A DNA stretch of 64,000 nucleotides from Clostridia bacterium (lineage in GTDB: Bacteria > Bacillota > Peptococcia > DRI-13 > SM3-B62). The notes beneath the pieces were generated by a model. That model was not told the DNA's origin, did not search any database, and saw nothing but the letters and a program-made list of their open reading frames with translations. Both the position numbers and the translations under genes were made by a program. Numbering within the stretch: the first letter of the stretch is position 1; every line of letters starts with the position of its first letter. This document shows positions 25,628 to 35,320 of the stretch, in pieces. The stretch covers positions 159,949 through 223,948 of the forward strand of contig JAHDSQ010000012.1 in the NCBI GenBank assembly GCA_018432615.1. The letters are read 5' to 3'.

Positions 25628-28228
25628 ATGTTGGCAAAAACCCCGATGATGCTCCAGTATCAACAAATTAAGGAGCAGTACCCCGATACAATACTCTTTT
25701 TCCGCCTGGGGGATTTTTACGAAATGTTTGGAAAAGATGCCGAATTGGCTTCCCGAGTGCTGGAAATAACCTTAACAGGACGTGATGCAGGTTTACCCGA
25801 ACGTGTGCCTATGTGTGGAATTCCTCATCATGCGGCCGACAGTTATATAAACAAACTGATACAAAAAGGATATAAAGTTGCAATTTGCGAGCAAGTTGAG
25901 GACCCCAAAAAGTCAAAGGGTATCGTGAAACGAGATGTGATCCGAGTCATAACCCCCGGGACAAACCTTGACCCGCAAATTATGAAGATTAAAGAAAATT
26001 CATACCTGGTAGCTCTATCTCAACATCAAGGGACTTGGGGTTTAGCATTTTGTGATATTTCCACCGGCGATTTTAAAGTCAGCGAATTCACGGGTCCTAA
26101 TTGCGAAAGTGTCTTACAGGACGAATTAGTACGCTTGAACCCGTCGGAATTGCTCCTCAACGGTGAATGCAATCTTGGTTTTTTAAGAAACAATGGCAGG
26201 ACAATCATAACAAGATGTGATAACCGTCTATTTTCCTTTGAAAAAGCTAAGGAAATGCTATTTAAACACTTTAAGGTCACCGGCTTAGAGGCTCTCGGCC
26301 TTCAGGACATGAGACAGGCTGTCATTTGCGCAGGTGCCGTAATATCTTACCTGCTGGAAACGCAAAAATCTCCGCCCCAACAGCTTAAAACCATCGAAAT
26401 CTACCATCCTGACGCTTTCATGATGATTGATGCCACAACGTTTCGTAATCTTGAAATCAAGAGGACAATTCGCCGAAATGAAAGAAAAGGCAGCCTTTTT
26501 GATATCATGGATAGAACGAAAACCGCTGCAGGGTCACGTTTGCTGCTCAATTGGCTGCAGTGGCCTCTGACCGACATTGCAGAACTAAAAAGAAGGCATA
26601 ATGCAGTTGAAACACTATCCGGCAGTTGGGAAATACGTCATGAAATAAGAAGTGACCTTGAAAAGGTATATGATTTGGAAAGATTAATGACAAGAATCCT
26701 CTATATGAGGGCGCAGCCTCGTGAATTACATGCCTTGAAAGATTCTTTGGCAGTAATACCAAGTATTAAGAAAGCGCTGGCAACATTAAAAGGTTCTGAA
26801 TACCTTGACGAGCTAACAGAAAAAATAGATACACTTGAAGATATTCGGACATTACTGGAACGCTCAATTGTCGCAGACCCGCCCTATACTCTTAAGGAAG
26901 GCGGAGTTATCAAGACCGGTTTTAATCCGGAAATAGATATACAGCGTGAAGCGAGTACCCATGGTAAAGAATGGATTGCCCGGCTTGAAACGGAGGAAAA
27001 AGAGAAGACCGGCATCAAATCACTCAAAGTGAGCTTTAATAAAGTTTTCGGCTACTACCTTGAGGTAACAAAAGCCAATCTCTCCCTTGTTCCGGAACGT
27101 TATCAGAGAAAACAAACACTGTCAAATTCCGAAAGATATGTTACGGAAGAGCTTATCCGTCTTGAAAATCAGGTACTGGGTGCCGAGGAAAAACTTTTGG
27201 CTCTGGAAGAAGAAGTGTATTATAGCTTATTAAGAGAATTAGGCTTGGCTACCGACCGGATCCAACACACCTCTCAGATATTGTCACAAGTAGATGTCTT
27301 ACAATCTATGGCCGAAATAGCCGTTAAAAACTCTTATACCCGCCCGCAAATGATCGATTGTGACGAAAATGTTCTCTTCTTTAAGAACTTGCGCCATCCC
27401 GTAGTTGAAAGCATCATGTCGGAACCGTTTGTACCTAACGATTTAGAAATGCCAAAATCCACTGATCTCTTCATTATCACAGGACCCAATATGGGCGGAA
27501 AAAGCACTTATTGTCGCAGTGTTGCCTTAGCCGTAATTATGGCTCAGGCAGGAAGCTTTGTCCCGTCTCAAGAGGCTAAAATATCTATCAGGGATAAGGT
27601 TTTTGCCCGGGTAGGAGCTAGTGATGATTTAATGAGTGGACATTCTACCTTCATGGTAGAAATGAACGAGGTCGCAAATATCCTTCGTCATGCCACAGAA
27701 TACAGCTTAGTCGTATTGGATGAAGTAGGCAGGGGGACAAGCACCTATGACGGATTGAGTATGGCCTGGGCCGTTAGTGAATATCTCGTTAAAAAATTGC
27801 AGCCTAAAACACTTTTTGCAACTCATTATCATGAATTAACGCAGCTGGCGGATATCTTCTCTAATATCAAAAATCTGTCTCTTGCAGTGAAAGAAAAGGG
27901 CGACGACATTATCTTTCTTCACAGGATAATCAAAGGCCCGGCAGACAAGAGCTATGGAATTCAGGTGGCACGACTTGCCGGTCTGCCAATCACAGTAGTC
28001 TCACGTGCCAAGGAAATATTAAGATTGTTGGAAAAGGGTCACCTTGGAGGCAATAGTCCTGACGATTTGCCACAGAAAAATGAAGAAGAGACCTCCGGAA
28101 ACATACCGGGAGAAATATGTAAAGTTATAGAAATGATTCAAGACATTGATATCAACAGACTGACACCTCTGGAATCAATTAACTTGCTCAATCAAATAAT
28201 AAAGCAGTGTGAGAAGCTAGATACCTAA
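25628..28228 (+). CDS. mutS: MutS DNA mismatch recognition ATPase
   Basis: 866 residues. The mismatch-reading Phe-x-Glu is in FFRLGDFYEMF near residue 35; connector, core and clamp domains fill the middle; the ATPase has Walker A GPNMGGKSTY and Walker B VVLDEVGRGTSTYDG, followed by ATHYHELTQLAD and the C-terminal helix-turn-helix. It recognises mismatches and recruits MutL, encoded two genes downstream. Two unrelated-looking genes (hydantoinase-like and HDAC-like) separate mutS from mutL in the same direction. Confidence 0.98.
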   Translation: MLAKTPMMLQYQQIKEQYPDTILFFRLGDFYEMFGKDAELASRVLEITLTGRDAGLPERVPMCGIPHHAADSYINKLIQKGYKVAICEQVEDPKKSKGIVKRDVIRVITPGTNLDPQIMKIKENSYLVALSQHQGTWGLAFCDISTGDFKVSEFTGPNCESVLQDELVRLNPSELLLNGECNLGFLRNNGRTIITRCDNRLFSFEKAKEMLFKHFKVTGLEALGLQDMRQAVICAGAVISYLLETQKSPPQQLKTIEIYHPDAFMMIDATTFRNLEIKRTIRRNERKGSLFDIMDRTKTAAGSRLLLNWLQWPLTDIAELKRRHNAVETLSGSWEIRHEIRSDLEKVYDLERLMTRILYMRAQPRELHALKDSLAVIPSIKKALATLKGSEYLDELTEKIDTLEDIRTLLERSIVADPPYTLKEGGVIKTGFNPEIDIQREASTHGKEWIARLETEEKEKTGIKSLKVSFNKVFGYYLEVTKANLSLVPERYQRKQTLSNSERYVTEELIRLENQVLGAEEKLLALEEEVYYSLLRELGLATDRIQHTSQILSQVDVLQSMAEIAVKNSYTRPQMIDCDENVLFFKNLRHPVVESIMSEPFVPNDLEMPKSTDLFIITGPNMGGKSTYCRSVALAVIMAQAGSFVPSQEAKISIRDKVFARVGASDDLMSGHSTFMVEMNEVANILRHATEYSLVVLDEVGRGTSTYDGLSMAWAVSEYLVKKLQPKTLFATHYHELTQLADIFSNIKNLSLAVKEKGDDIIFLHRIIKGPADKSYGIQVARLAGLPITVVSRAKEILRLLEKGHLGGNSPDDLPQKNEEETSGNIPGEICKVIEMIQDIDINRLTPLESINLLNQIIKQCEKLDT

Positions 28229-28261
28229 AGAACCTATTTATTAATAAGGGGATATCTTTTT

Positions 28262-29953
28262 ATGTATATCGGAATTGATGTAGGCGGCACATATACCGAC
28301 GGAGTGTTAATCGATGATTCTAAAGTAATAAGGTCAGTCAAAATTGAAACTGAAGATAATCTTTCAATCTCAATCCAACAAGTTCTTGCCAAGCTTTTAC
28401 TCAACCGAGGGAACAAAAACATCTCCCGGGTTGTCCTGAGTACAACCTTGATAACTAATATGCTGGCCGGGGTAAAAAAACCACCTGTAGGTATGCTTCT
28501 TCTCCCCGGACCGGGAATAAATCCACAGTCCCAGGATTTTTGCAGCGATTACATTCTGCTAAAAGGCGCTGTTGACTACAGAGGAAGGGTCATAGAGGAA
28601 ATTGACTTCGGTGAGGTAGATAGTGCCGTAAGACATTTTCTTGACAAAGGCATCACCTCCCTGGTAGTGGCTTGCAAATTTAGTCAGCGCAATCCCTCCC
28701 TGGAAAACAGGATCGAACATTATATAAAAGAAAGGTATCCCCAAGTAGATGTAGCACCGAGCAACAGAACAAGCGGTCTTTTGAATTGGATAAGACGGGC
28801 AAACGGTACAGCATTCACCCTATTTGTAAAAAACGATTATAATCAATTCGTGCAGAGATTTGAAGAGACAATTACCGAATATGATATAGGCTGTCCCGTC
28901 TATATACTAAAAGCAGATGGCGCTACCCTGCCCCTGGAAATAGCTCGGCAATATCCTTTGGAATCGATTTTTTCCGGGCCTGCTGCCAGTACCTTCGGCG
29001 CACTTGCCACTACACAACAGGATATAACAGGCATAATGCTCGATATAGGAGGTACCACTACCGATATTGGCCTTATTCTTAACGGTATACCCCTGATGGC
29101 TGAACGGGGAATATATGTAAATGGATATTTAGTGCCTGTCAGAGCCTTGGCTTTGTCTTCTCTCGCTCTGGGAGGTGACTCTGCTATTACTCATAAAAAC
29201 GGACAACTAGTGATAGCACAAAGAAAGGGAAAAGGCTGTTACCTGGGAGGTAATTCCATAACCTTTACAGACATCTTGGTCTATTTGGAGAAAAGTAAGC
29301 TTTCCTCTCATCCAAAAATTGAACTTGCTCTCCAGGAAATATCCAAAAATATCGGAAAGACAGCAGAAAATATTGCTGAAGAGATTCTTAACCAGTTCAT
29401 TGCAAGAATTGATGAGAAAATAGAGGAAATGTTTTTGCGCTGGGAGGAGGAACCTGCCTACAGGATTTTTCAAATCATTTCCGGTCAGGAAACGAGACCT
29501 CAGACCATCATCTGCTTGGGAGGTCCCGCCCAAAGTATAGGAAGTATTCTTGCTCAAAAAAGAAGCTGGGAGGTAATAGTTCCTCAGCATGCGGAAATTG
29601 CCAACGCGATTGGTGCCGCCCTAGCTAAAACAACCTTAAAAATGGATGTTTTAATAGATACCGAACAGGGTAGATATTCCACTAACCTTCCCGGTCTCAG
29701 TGGAACGTTGTCTGCCAGGTTGTTGTCCCTTGACGAGGCTAAGACCTTCGCTTTGGAAATATTCAAAGGAAAATGCGCTGAATGGAAGCTTGTGACCGCA
29801 GGCAAAGAACTTGAAGATATTGAAATTGTATATGAGGAAGGTTTTAATATTGTTAGGAACTGGCAAACCAAGGGTAAAATATTTCAAATAGGTCTGCAAA
29901 TAAAGCCGGGGTTGGTAAACCTATTAAACGAAGGGACTGATGCAATTGAATAA
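28262..29953 (+). CDS. Hydantoinase/oxoprolinase A-like ATPase
   Basis: 563 residues, shorter than typical HyuA (about 650-720). The N-terminal hydantoinase domain begins MYIGIDVGGTYTDGVLIDD, and the actin-like fold second phosphate loop MLDIGGTTTDIGLI lies near residue 260. FSGPAASTFGA is also family-typical. Relatives use ATP to open hydantoin or 5-oxoproline rings, usually with a HyuB partner, which is absent here. The gene lies between mutS and an HDAC-like gene that it overlaps by 14 nt, so the pair is coupled. The substrate is unknown, and a role as an acyl-transfer or amide-cleaving partner of the next enzyme is only a guess. Confidence 0.85.
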   Translation: MYIGIDVGGTYTDGVLIDDSKVIRSVKIETEDNLSISIQQVLAKLLLNRGNKNISRVVLSTTLITNMLAGVKKPPVGMLLLPGPGINPQSQDFCSDYILLKGAVDYRGRVIEEIDFGEVDSAVRHFLDKGITSLVVACKFSQRNPSLENRIEHYIKERYPQVDVAPSNRTSGLLNWIRRANGTAFTLFVKNDYNQFVQRFEETITEYDIGCPVYILKADGATLPLEIARQYPLESIFSGPAASTFGALATTQQDITGIMLDIGGTTTDIGLILNGIPLMAERGIYVNGYLVPVRALALSSLALGGDSAITHKNGQLVIAQRKGKGCYLGGNSITFTDILVYLEKSKLSSHPKIELALQEISKNIGKTAENIAEEILNQFIARIDEKIEEMFLRWEEEPAYRIFQIISGQETRPQTIICLGGPAQSIGSILAQKRSWEVIVPQHAEIANAIGAALAKTTLKMDVLIDTEQGRYSTNLPGLSGTLSARLLSLDEAKTFALEIFKGKCAEWKLVTAGKELEDIEIVYEEGFNIVRNWQTKGKIFQIGLQIKPGLVNLLNEGTDAIE

Positions 29954-31271
29954 GACGGGACTAATATTTTTCCCGGCCTTTGATTGGTCCATTTCGCCCA
30001 CACATCCGGAACGTGAAGAACGTTTATTATACACTAGAGACCAGATATTCGAAGAAGGCATTCCCGATAGTTCATATATACGCGAATACAAACCGAGATT
30101 GGCTGCCAAGGAAGACATCCGGCGCGTGCACTTCTGTGTACCGGATGTGGAAGACCAAACAACAGAGGCTCACCTAATCTCTGCCGGCAGCGCCTTGAAG
30201 CTTGGCGATGCCTTAATGAAAAATGAAATTGCCAACGGCTTCGTAATGGCAAGACCTCCCGGGCATCATGCCATGCGTGTTGTACACGGCAATAGAGGGT
30301 TTTGCAACACCAATAATGAAGCCATCTTAGTTGAATACCTGCGCCGTAAATACGGACTTAAAAGAATTGCTATCGTCGATACGGATGTTCATCACGGAGA
30401 CGGTACACAAGATATTTTTTATCATGATCCTGATGTTTTATGTATTTCCCTTCACCAGGATGGACGAACCATTTTCCCCGGCACTGGTTTTGTACATGAA
30501 ACAGGAGGACCGGGTGCATATTTAAAAAACATCAACATCCCTCTCCCGCCGGGAACGGGGGATGAAGGATTCTTAAGAGTTTGGCGTGAAATAATCAAAC
30601 CGGTTTTAAATAAATTCGACCCTCAACTAATTATCAATTCCGCCGGACAGGACAATCATTTCACTGATCCCCTGGCAAGCATGAGGGTCAGTGCACAAGC
30701 CTATGGCAAATTGACGGAAGAACTTCAACCGGATATCGCCGTATTAGAAGGCGGTTACGCTATTGAAACCGCGCTGCCCTATGTCAATTTAGCAATACTT
30801 TTGGCATTGGCCAAACAAGACTACAGCAAGGTAATAGAACCACAATTTACACCTGCTGCCGTAAAACAGGATGAAGGTATTACGCTTTATATTGACGACC
30901 TAATCAGATATTGGCAGGACGCTCTTAGTGAAGATGTCCCTTCTAAAGAAGATCTCTTCGGCGAAGGGAAGGTATATCAGAGAAAAAAATCCATTTATTA
31001 TGATACTGATGGAATAAGGGAGAATCAACAGGAAACCGTACAGTATTGTCCTAATTGCCCGGGTCTTTACCAGGTATCTTCTACCGCAAGGGACCAGGTC
31101 GGCCAGGGAAATAGTATCTGGGGCCTGTCAATTCCGCTTTTTGCATGTGACAAATGCCTTGAAAAGGGCTACAAAATGTGGGAACAGGCTATAAAAGAAG
31201 GTAAGGAACAAAAGACCTTCGCTTATTATTACTTGCAGGATAAAAAGAACGATAATTATCTCAAAGAATGA
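29940..31271 (+). CDS. Histone-deacetylase-like amidohydrolase with C-terminal Cys-rich extension
   Basis: 443 residues. Residues 1-310 are a class II HDAC fold with the zinc-site motifs ARPPGHHAM, GFCNTNNEA, VDTDVHHGDGTQDIF, PGTGF, SAGQDNH and LEGGYA. Bacterial members deacetylate acetyl-lysine, acetylpolyamines or related amides. The C-terminal 100 residues contain CPNC and, about 40 residues later, CDKC, suggesting a small zinc-binding domain not found in AcuC. It starts inside the hydantoinase-like gene. A polyamine-forming decarboxylase is at 20932, which makes acetylpolyamine a possible substrate, but this is inference. Confidence 0.87.
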   Translation: MQLNKTGLIFFPAFDWSISPTHPEREERLLYTRDQIFEEGIPDSSYIREYKPRLAAKEDIRRVHFCVPDVEDQTTEAHLISAGSALKLGDALMKNEIANGFVMARPPGHHAMRVVHGNRGFCNTNNEAILVEYLRRKYGLKRIAIVDTDVHHGDGTQDIFYHDPDVLCISLHQDGRTIFPGTGFVHETGGPGAYLKNINIPLPPGTGDEGFLRVWREIIKPVLNKFDPQLIINSAGQDNHFTDPLASMRVSAQAYGKLTEELQPDIAVLEGGYAIETALPYVNLAILLALAKQDYSKVIEPQFTPAAVKQDEGITLYIDDLIRYWQDALSEDVPSKEDLFGEGKVYQRKKSIYYDTDGIRENQQETVQYCPNCPGLYQVSSTARDQVGQGNSIWGLSIPLFACDKCLEKGYKMWEQAIKEGKEQKTFAYYYLQDKKNDNYLKE

Positions 31272-31279
31272 GAGGATAG

Positions 31280-33133
31280 ATGATGTCACGAATACACATT
31301 CTTGATGAATTGACAGCAAATCAAATAGCGGCGGGTGAAGTTATTGAGCGACCGGTTTCCGTCGTAAAAGAACTGGTTGAAAACTCCCTTGATGCCGACT
31401 CCGGCTCTATCTCTGTCGAAATATCCGATGGCGGCTTAAACTCCATCAAGGTTAGTGATGACGGCTGCGGAATGTCGGAAAGCGATTTGTTGTTGGCTGT
31501 ACAAAGGCATGCCACCAGCAAACTTACCGGCATAGACGATCTTAACAAATTAAGAACACTTGGTTTTCGCGGCGAGGCCTTAGCTAGTATTCTCGCAGTT
31601 TCAATGACAGAAATAATAACCAGAGAAAAAGACAGTGAATCCGGAATCAGACTGTTAAGTGAAGGAAATCGTCACAAGCTGCTTGAACCGGTTGGCGCTC
31701 CTGTAGGAACGACCTTTAAGGTTGAAAAGCTTTTTTTTAATACACCGGCCCGCAAGGAGTTTATGCGTTCATCACGTTATGAAGGAGGTCTTATCCATGA
31801 GCTGATGATGCACTTTTCCTTAAGCTTTCCCCAGATATCTTTTAAACTCACCAACCAAGGAAAAGAAATTCTCAATACAGCAGGAATTAATACTATTCCG
31901 GAACTTTTAGCAAGCTATTACGGACGAGATATAACAGAATCCCTCCTGAAAATCAACGAAAATTTGACAAAAGTAAAGGTTAACGGATATATAACCGGAC
32001 CTGCAAAATATAGAGCTAACAGAAAGGGGATCCACTTTTTCGTTAATAACAGAAAGGTGAGTTCTAAAGAGCTTTCCCTTATGATTGACGAAGCCTATGC
32101 CAATATTCTGCCGAAAGGTCGTTTTCCTGTAGCTGTTTTTAATCTTCACATTGAACCTTCCTTAATTGATGTAAATGTTCATCCCAGTAAGCTTGAGATA
32201 CGTTTCCGCGAAACAACGTTCCTTTCTGAGGTAACAGAAATAGTTAAAGCTACCCTCAGCAAGGGAAAAAGGATCCCTTACTACGATATTGGCAAAAAAC
32301 CATTCTCGTCAAACAGTTTTCCTAAAATATTTACATCTCCCCCTAAGAACGAATACCTTCAAGAAGAATTGACTTCATTTGGCGAATTGCCTCTAAATTC
32401 TAGTGTGCCTTCGAAGCTTAGTGTACCAACGAAATCTAATACACCAACGAAAACTGAATCTCAGGCGTTAGCAACACCAGCAGAACCGGAGATGGTCGCA
32501 GACATAATAGATAGTTCTGCAGAAACTGCAGAAACTAAAAATACTCCTGATATGCTGTCAGATTTAAGAGTTATCGGACAGTTGGACGCGACCTTTATTC
32601 TGGCTGAGGGAAGAGACGGTCTTTATATCATCGACCAGCATGTAGCACATGAAAGAGTTATTTTTGAACAACTCCTCAAGGAGCATTCACAACAAGGAAA
32701 GCTCCAAAGCCAACTTCTGCTGACGCCCATAACTCTGGAGCTATCTGTCCTCGAAGAGGAATTGGTGGTAGAACACATTCTCCCACTAACAGATATGGGA
32801 CTGATTCTCGAACACTTCGGGCAAAGAAGTTATCTTATCAGAGCAGTTCCGTCCTGTCTCAGGGAAGATCCGTTGGATTTCTTTCAAGGACTCTTAGAAG
32901 ACTTGAATAACGCGGCAAAAAAAATATCAGGAATCGATATTAAAAGAGAATTTCTGGTTATGGCCTCCTGCAAAGCGGCCATAAAAGCCCACCAAAAATT
33001 ATCGATATCTTCAATGGAAGATCTCATCAGAGACTTGCTGCTTACGGATAATCCTTCGACCTGCCCCCATGGCAGACCAATTATCTATAAAATCTCCTAC
33101 CAGGAGCTTCTCAAGGCCTTTCACAGGATATAA
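31280..33133 (+). CDS. mutL: MutL mismatch repair protein with endonuclease motif
   Basis: 617 residues. The GHKL ATPase domain shows ELVENSLDAD, DDGCGM and TLGFRGEAL. A low-complexity linker rich in Pro, Ser and Thr (about 355-425) joins it to the C-terminal domain. That domain has DQHVAHERVIFEQ, a variant of the DQHAx2Ex4E metal-binding site, with ACKAAIKA and CPHGRP, so this MutL should be a nicking endonuclease as in bacteria lacking MutH. It starts 8 bp after the HDAC-like stop (ATG 31280 or 31283). Confidence 0.97.
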   Translation: MMSRIHILDELTANQIAAGEVIERPVSVVKELVENSLDADSGSISVEISDGGLNSIKVSDDGCGMSESDLLLAVQRHATSKLTGIDDLNKLRTLGFRGEALASILAVSMTEIITREKDSESGIRLLSEGNRHKLLEPVGAPVGTTFKVEKLFFNTPARKEFMRSSRYEGGLIHELMMHFSLSFPQISFKLTNQGKEILNTAGINTIPELLASYYGRDITESLLKINENLTKVKVNGYITGPAKYRANRKGIHFFVNNRKVSSKELSLMIDEAYANILPKGRFPVAVFNLHIEPSLIDVNVHPSKLEIRFRETTFLSEVTEIVKATLSKGKRIPYYDIGKKPFSSNSFPKIFTSPPKNEYLQEELTSFGELPLNSSVPSKLSVPTKSNTPTKTESQALATPAEPEMVADIIDSSAETAETKNTPDMLSDLRVIGQLDATFILAEGRDGLYIIDQHVAHERVIFEQLLKEHSQQGKLQSQLLLTPITLELSVLEEELVVEHILPLTDMGLILEHFGQRSYLIRAVPSCLREDPLDFFQGLLEDLNNAAKKISGIDIKREFLVMASCKAAIKAHQKLSISSMEDLIRDLLLTDNPSTCPHGRPIIYKISYQELLKAFHRI

Positions 33134-33163
33134 TTATTCATATGATACTGAGGGGGGTTTAAA

Positions 33164-33943
33164 GTGAAAATCGCAGTAACCACCTCCAGGGAAAATCAAG
33201 AAGTAATAAAAAAAGCCGAGGAAATAGCAAGGCAGCTTAATTTAGTGTATTTGCCTCGTAAAAAGAGATGTATTGATTCAATGCGCTCGGAATATGGCCT
33301 TTCATATCTGCTTGTGGTCGAAAAAGAAAGAGTTATACTCCAAGGAGATACTAGGGTCTTTTGGCATCCGAACATGGCAGTTCCACGGCTTAAGTGCCTT
33401 CGTCAAGGGAAAAGCGATAATATGATAGAAGCGATGCAGTTAAAACCCAAAGATAGACTCCTCGATTGCACTTTAGGGTTAGCTGCCGATGCCCTCGTGG
33501 CAGCATATGTTGTTGGTATAGAAGGTTTGGTAACAGGCCTGGAAGCCAGTAAATATCTATCCTTTTTAACGAAATGGGGAATGGAAAACTATCGAGGACA
33601 GAATACACACGTCAGAAGGTTACTTAAACGTATTACCGTACTTAATGTATCCTACGAAGAATACTTAAATACTTTACCGGAAGGATTCTATGATGTTATT
33701 TATTTTGACCCGATGTTTAATAGAGGCTTAAAAAATTCCTCCGGTATTAATGCCATCCGTCCACTGGCGTGCTATAAGCCCCTCAGCCGCGAAATTATCG
33801 ATAAGGCATTAAAAGCAACTAGACGTCGTGTCGTTGTAAAATCTACTCCTACAAGCGATGACCTTCATCTTCTTAAAGCAAACTTCATCGTAGGAGGAAA
33901 ACACAGCAGTGTTCTGTATGGTGTCTGGGAAAAAGAAGGATAG
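33164..33943 (+). CDS. RsmJ-like SAM-dependent methyltransferase
   Basis: 259 residues. The class I methyltransferase glycine region is LLDCTLGLAADALVAAYVVG near residue 100, the acidic residue at the end of strand 2 is in LEASKYL, and the catalytic-site motif is YFDPMF. This pattern is that of the RsmJ/DUF548 family, which methylates 16S rRNA guanine 1516 in gamma-proteobacteria; Bacillota homologues are less studied. GTG 33164 follows a GAGGGGGG ribosome binding site. It lies between mutL and miaA. Confidence 0.75.
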   Translation: MKIAVTTSRENQEVIKKAEEIARQLNLVYLPRKKRCIDSMRSEYGLSYLLVVEKERVILQGDTRVFWHPNMAVPRLKCLRQGKSDNMIEAMQLKPKDRLLDCTLGLAADALVAAYVVGIEGLVTGLEASKYLSFLTKWGMENYRGQNTHVRRLLKRITVLNVSYEEYLNTLPEGFYDVIYFDPMFNRGLKNSSGINAIRPLACYKPLSREIIDKALKATRRRVVVKSTPTSDDLHLLKANFIVGGKHSSVLYGVWEKEG

Positions 33944-33993
33944 AGGAGTAAAACTCCTGATATTGGCAATAATAGAGCAGAGGGGGTTTATGT

Positions 33994-34953
33994 TTGTTAC
34001 CCTTAGTTGTCATCATAGGCCCGACGGCTGTGGGCAAGACAAAACTCAGTGTCGACCTTGCTTTGAAAATTGACGGCGAGATCATCTCCGGTGATTCAAT
34101 GCAGGTTTATCGCCACATGAGCATAGGTACGGCAAAGGTACGGACTCAGGAAATGAGAGGCATTACCCACCATCTGCTCGACATCTTGGAACCTGACGAA
34201 CCTTTCAGTACCGCTGCATTTCAAACATATGCCGATTGCAAGATTAAGGAAATCGTTAGAAAGGGCAGAATACCCATAATTGCGGGTGGAACAGGCTTGT
34301 ATATTCAATCCGTCGTTGACTCATACGACTTTCAGCCTCAGCAAGACACAACGGAATACCGCCGGGAGTTACTGGCTATCGCTGATACAAAGGGTAAGGA
34401 ATATTTACATCAGATGCTTGAAGAAGTTGATCCAACCGCAGCGAAAAAGATCCATCATAATGATGTTAAGAGAACCGCCAGAGCACTTGAGTATTATCAC
34501 TATACAGGAAAAAAAATATCGGATAAGGCCGGTGCTCAAAAAGGGAAAGGAAGCAGCAAATATCAAACTGTCATGATTGGTTTAACAATGGCGAGAAAAA
34601 ACCTGTATGAAAGAATAAATAAAAGAGTAGATAATATGATGGAAGATGGCTTCTTAAATGAGCTTAAGATTCTTAGAGAAATGGGGTATTCTCCGGATTT
34701 ACCGGCAATGCAAAGTTTGGGATACAAACAACTGAATTGCTATTTAGACGGGAAATATGATCTTGAAACCGCGGTTGCTTTGATTAAAAGAGACTCTCGT
34801 CGTTTTGCCAAAAGACAAATGACCTGGTTTGGCAAAGACTCAAGAATTAATTGGTTTAATGTCGATCGATATCAGGATTGCTCACAATTGCTTCCCGAAA
34901 TCATCGCTATTATTGGCAGGACAATCAATATTGGTGTAGAATATGATAGTTGA
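33994..34953 (+). CDS. miaA: MiaA, tRNA dimethylallyltransferase
   Basis: 319 residues. The P-loop IIGPTAVGKTKLS is at residues 8-20; SGDSMQVYRHMSIGTAK and AGGTGLYIQSVVD contact dimethylallyl diphosphate and tRNA; QRQMTWF-like KRQMTWFG lies near the C-terminus. It prenylates A37 of tRNAs reading codons that start with U, giving the substrate of MiaB. The start is TTG 33994 with AGGGGG 7 nt upstream; an ATG at 33990 is out of frame. hfq follows 27 bp later, the usual order. Confidence 0.96.
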   Translation: MLPLVVIIGPTAVGKTKLSVDLALKIDGEIISGDSMQVYRHMSIGTAKVRTQEMRGITHHLLDILEPDEPFSTAAFQTYADCKIKEIVRKGRIPIIAGGTGLYIQSVVDSYDFQPQQDTTEYRRELLAIADTKGKEYLHQMLEEVDPTAAKKIHHNDVKRTARALEYYHYTGKKISDKAGAQKGKGSSKYQTVMIGLTMARKNLYERINKRVDNMMEDGFLNELKILREMGYSPDLPAMQSLGYKQLNCYLDGKYDLETAVALIKRDSRRFAKRQMTWFGKDSRINWFNVDRYQDCSQLLPEIIAIIGRTINIGVEYDS

Positions 34954-34980
34954 TTACATAGAATCGGAGGTACCAAAAAT

Positions 34981-35217
34981 ATGACTAAGCAGCAGATAAA
35001 CCTGCAGGATTCTTTTTTAAATCAAGTCAGAAAGGATAATGTGGCGGTAACTATCTATCTCATAAACGGATTTCAGATCAAAGGAAGTGTTAAAGGCTTC
35101 GATAACTTTACAGTTATACTGGAAATTGAAGGTAAGCACCAATTGGTGTATAAGCATGCAATATCCACAATTGCACCTTTTAAACCGATTAATTTGAACC
35201 CCGAGAACAAAAACTAA
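34981..35217 (+). CDS. hfq: Hfq RNA chaperone
   Basis: 78 residues, normal for Bacillota Hfq. The Sm1 motif ([20 protein letters not shown] then [19 protein letters not shown]) and the Sm2 motif YKHAIST are intact. The hexameric ring binds small RNAs and AU-rich mRNA. It lies directly after miaA, as in most bacteria, and is followed by a hairpin that would end the transcript. Confidence 0.97.
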   Translation: MTKQQINLQDSFLNQVRKDNVAVTIYLINGFQIKGSVKGFDNFTVILEIEGKHQLVYKHAISTIAPFKPINLNPENKN

Positions 35218-35230
35218 AAATGGGAACTTT

Positions 35231-35260
35231 AAAGGTCCCTGTAATGGGGACTTTTATAAT
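35231..35260 (+). terminator. Probable terminator after hfq
   Basis: AAAGGTCCC (35231-35239) and GGGACTTTT (35247-35255) pair over 9 bp with one G-T pair and a 7-nt loop, then ATAATT. An overlapping alternative hairpin (35222-35239) is also possible. Confidence 0.6.
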
Positions 35261-35320
35261 TCCAGTAAATGGTACATATGGGGTATTAGTACATCCTACT
35301 CATCAAACTCAGTCTGGGAG

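Noticed and set aside
32401..32460. Short repeated Ser/Thr/Pro/Lys stretch in mutL as a tandem repeat element
   Set aside because: The near-repeats (four units of about 18 bp) lie in frame in the flexible linker of MutL and are simply part of the coding sequence.
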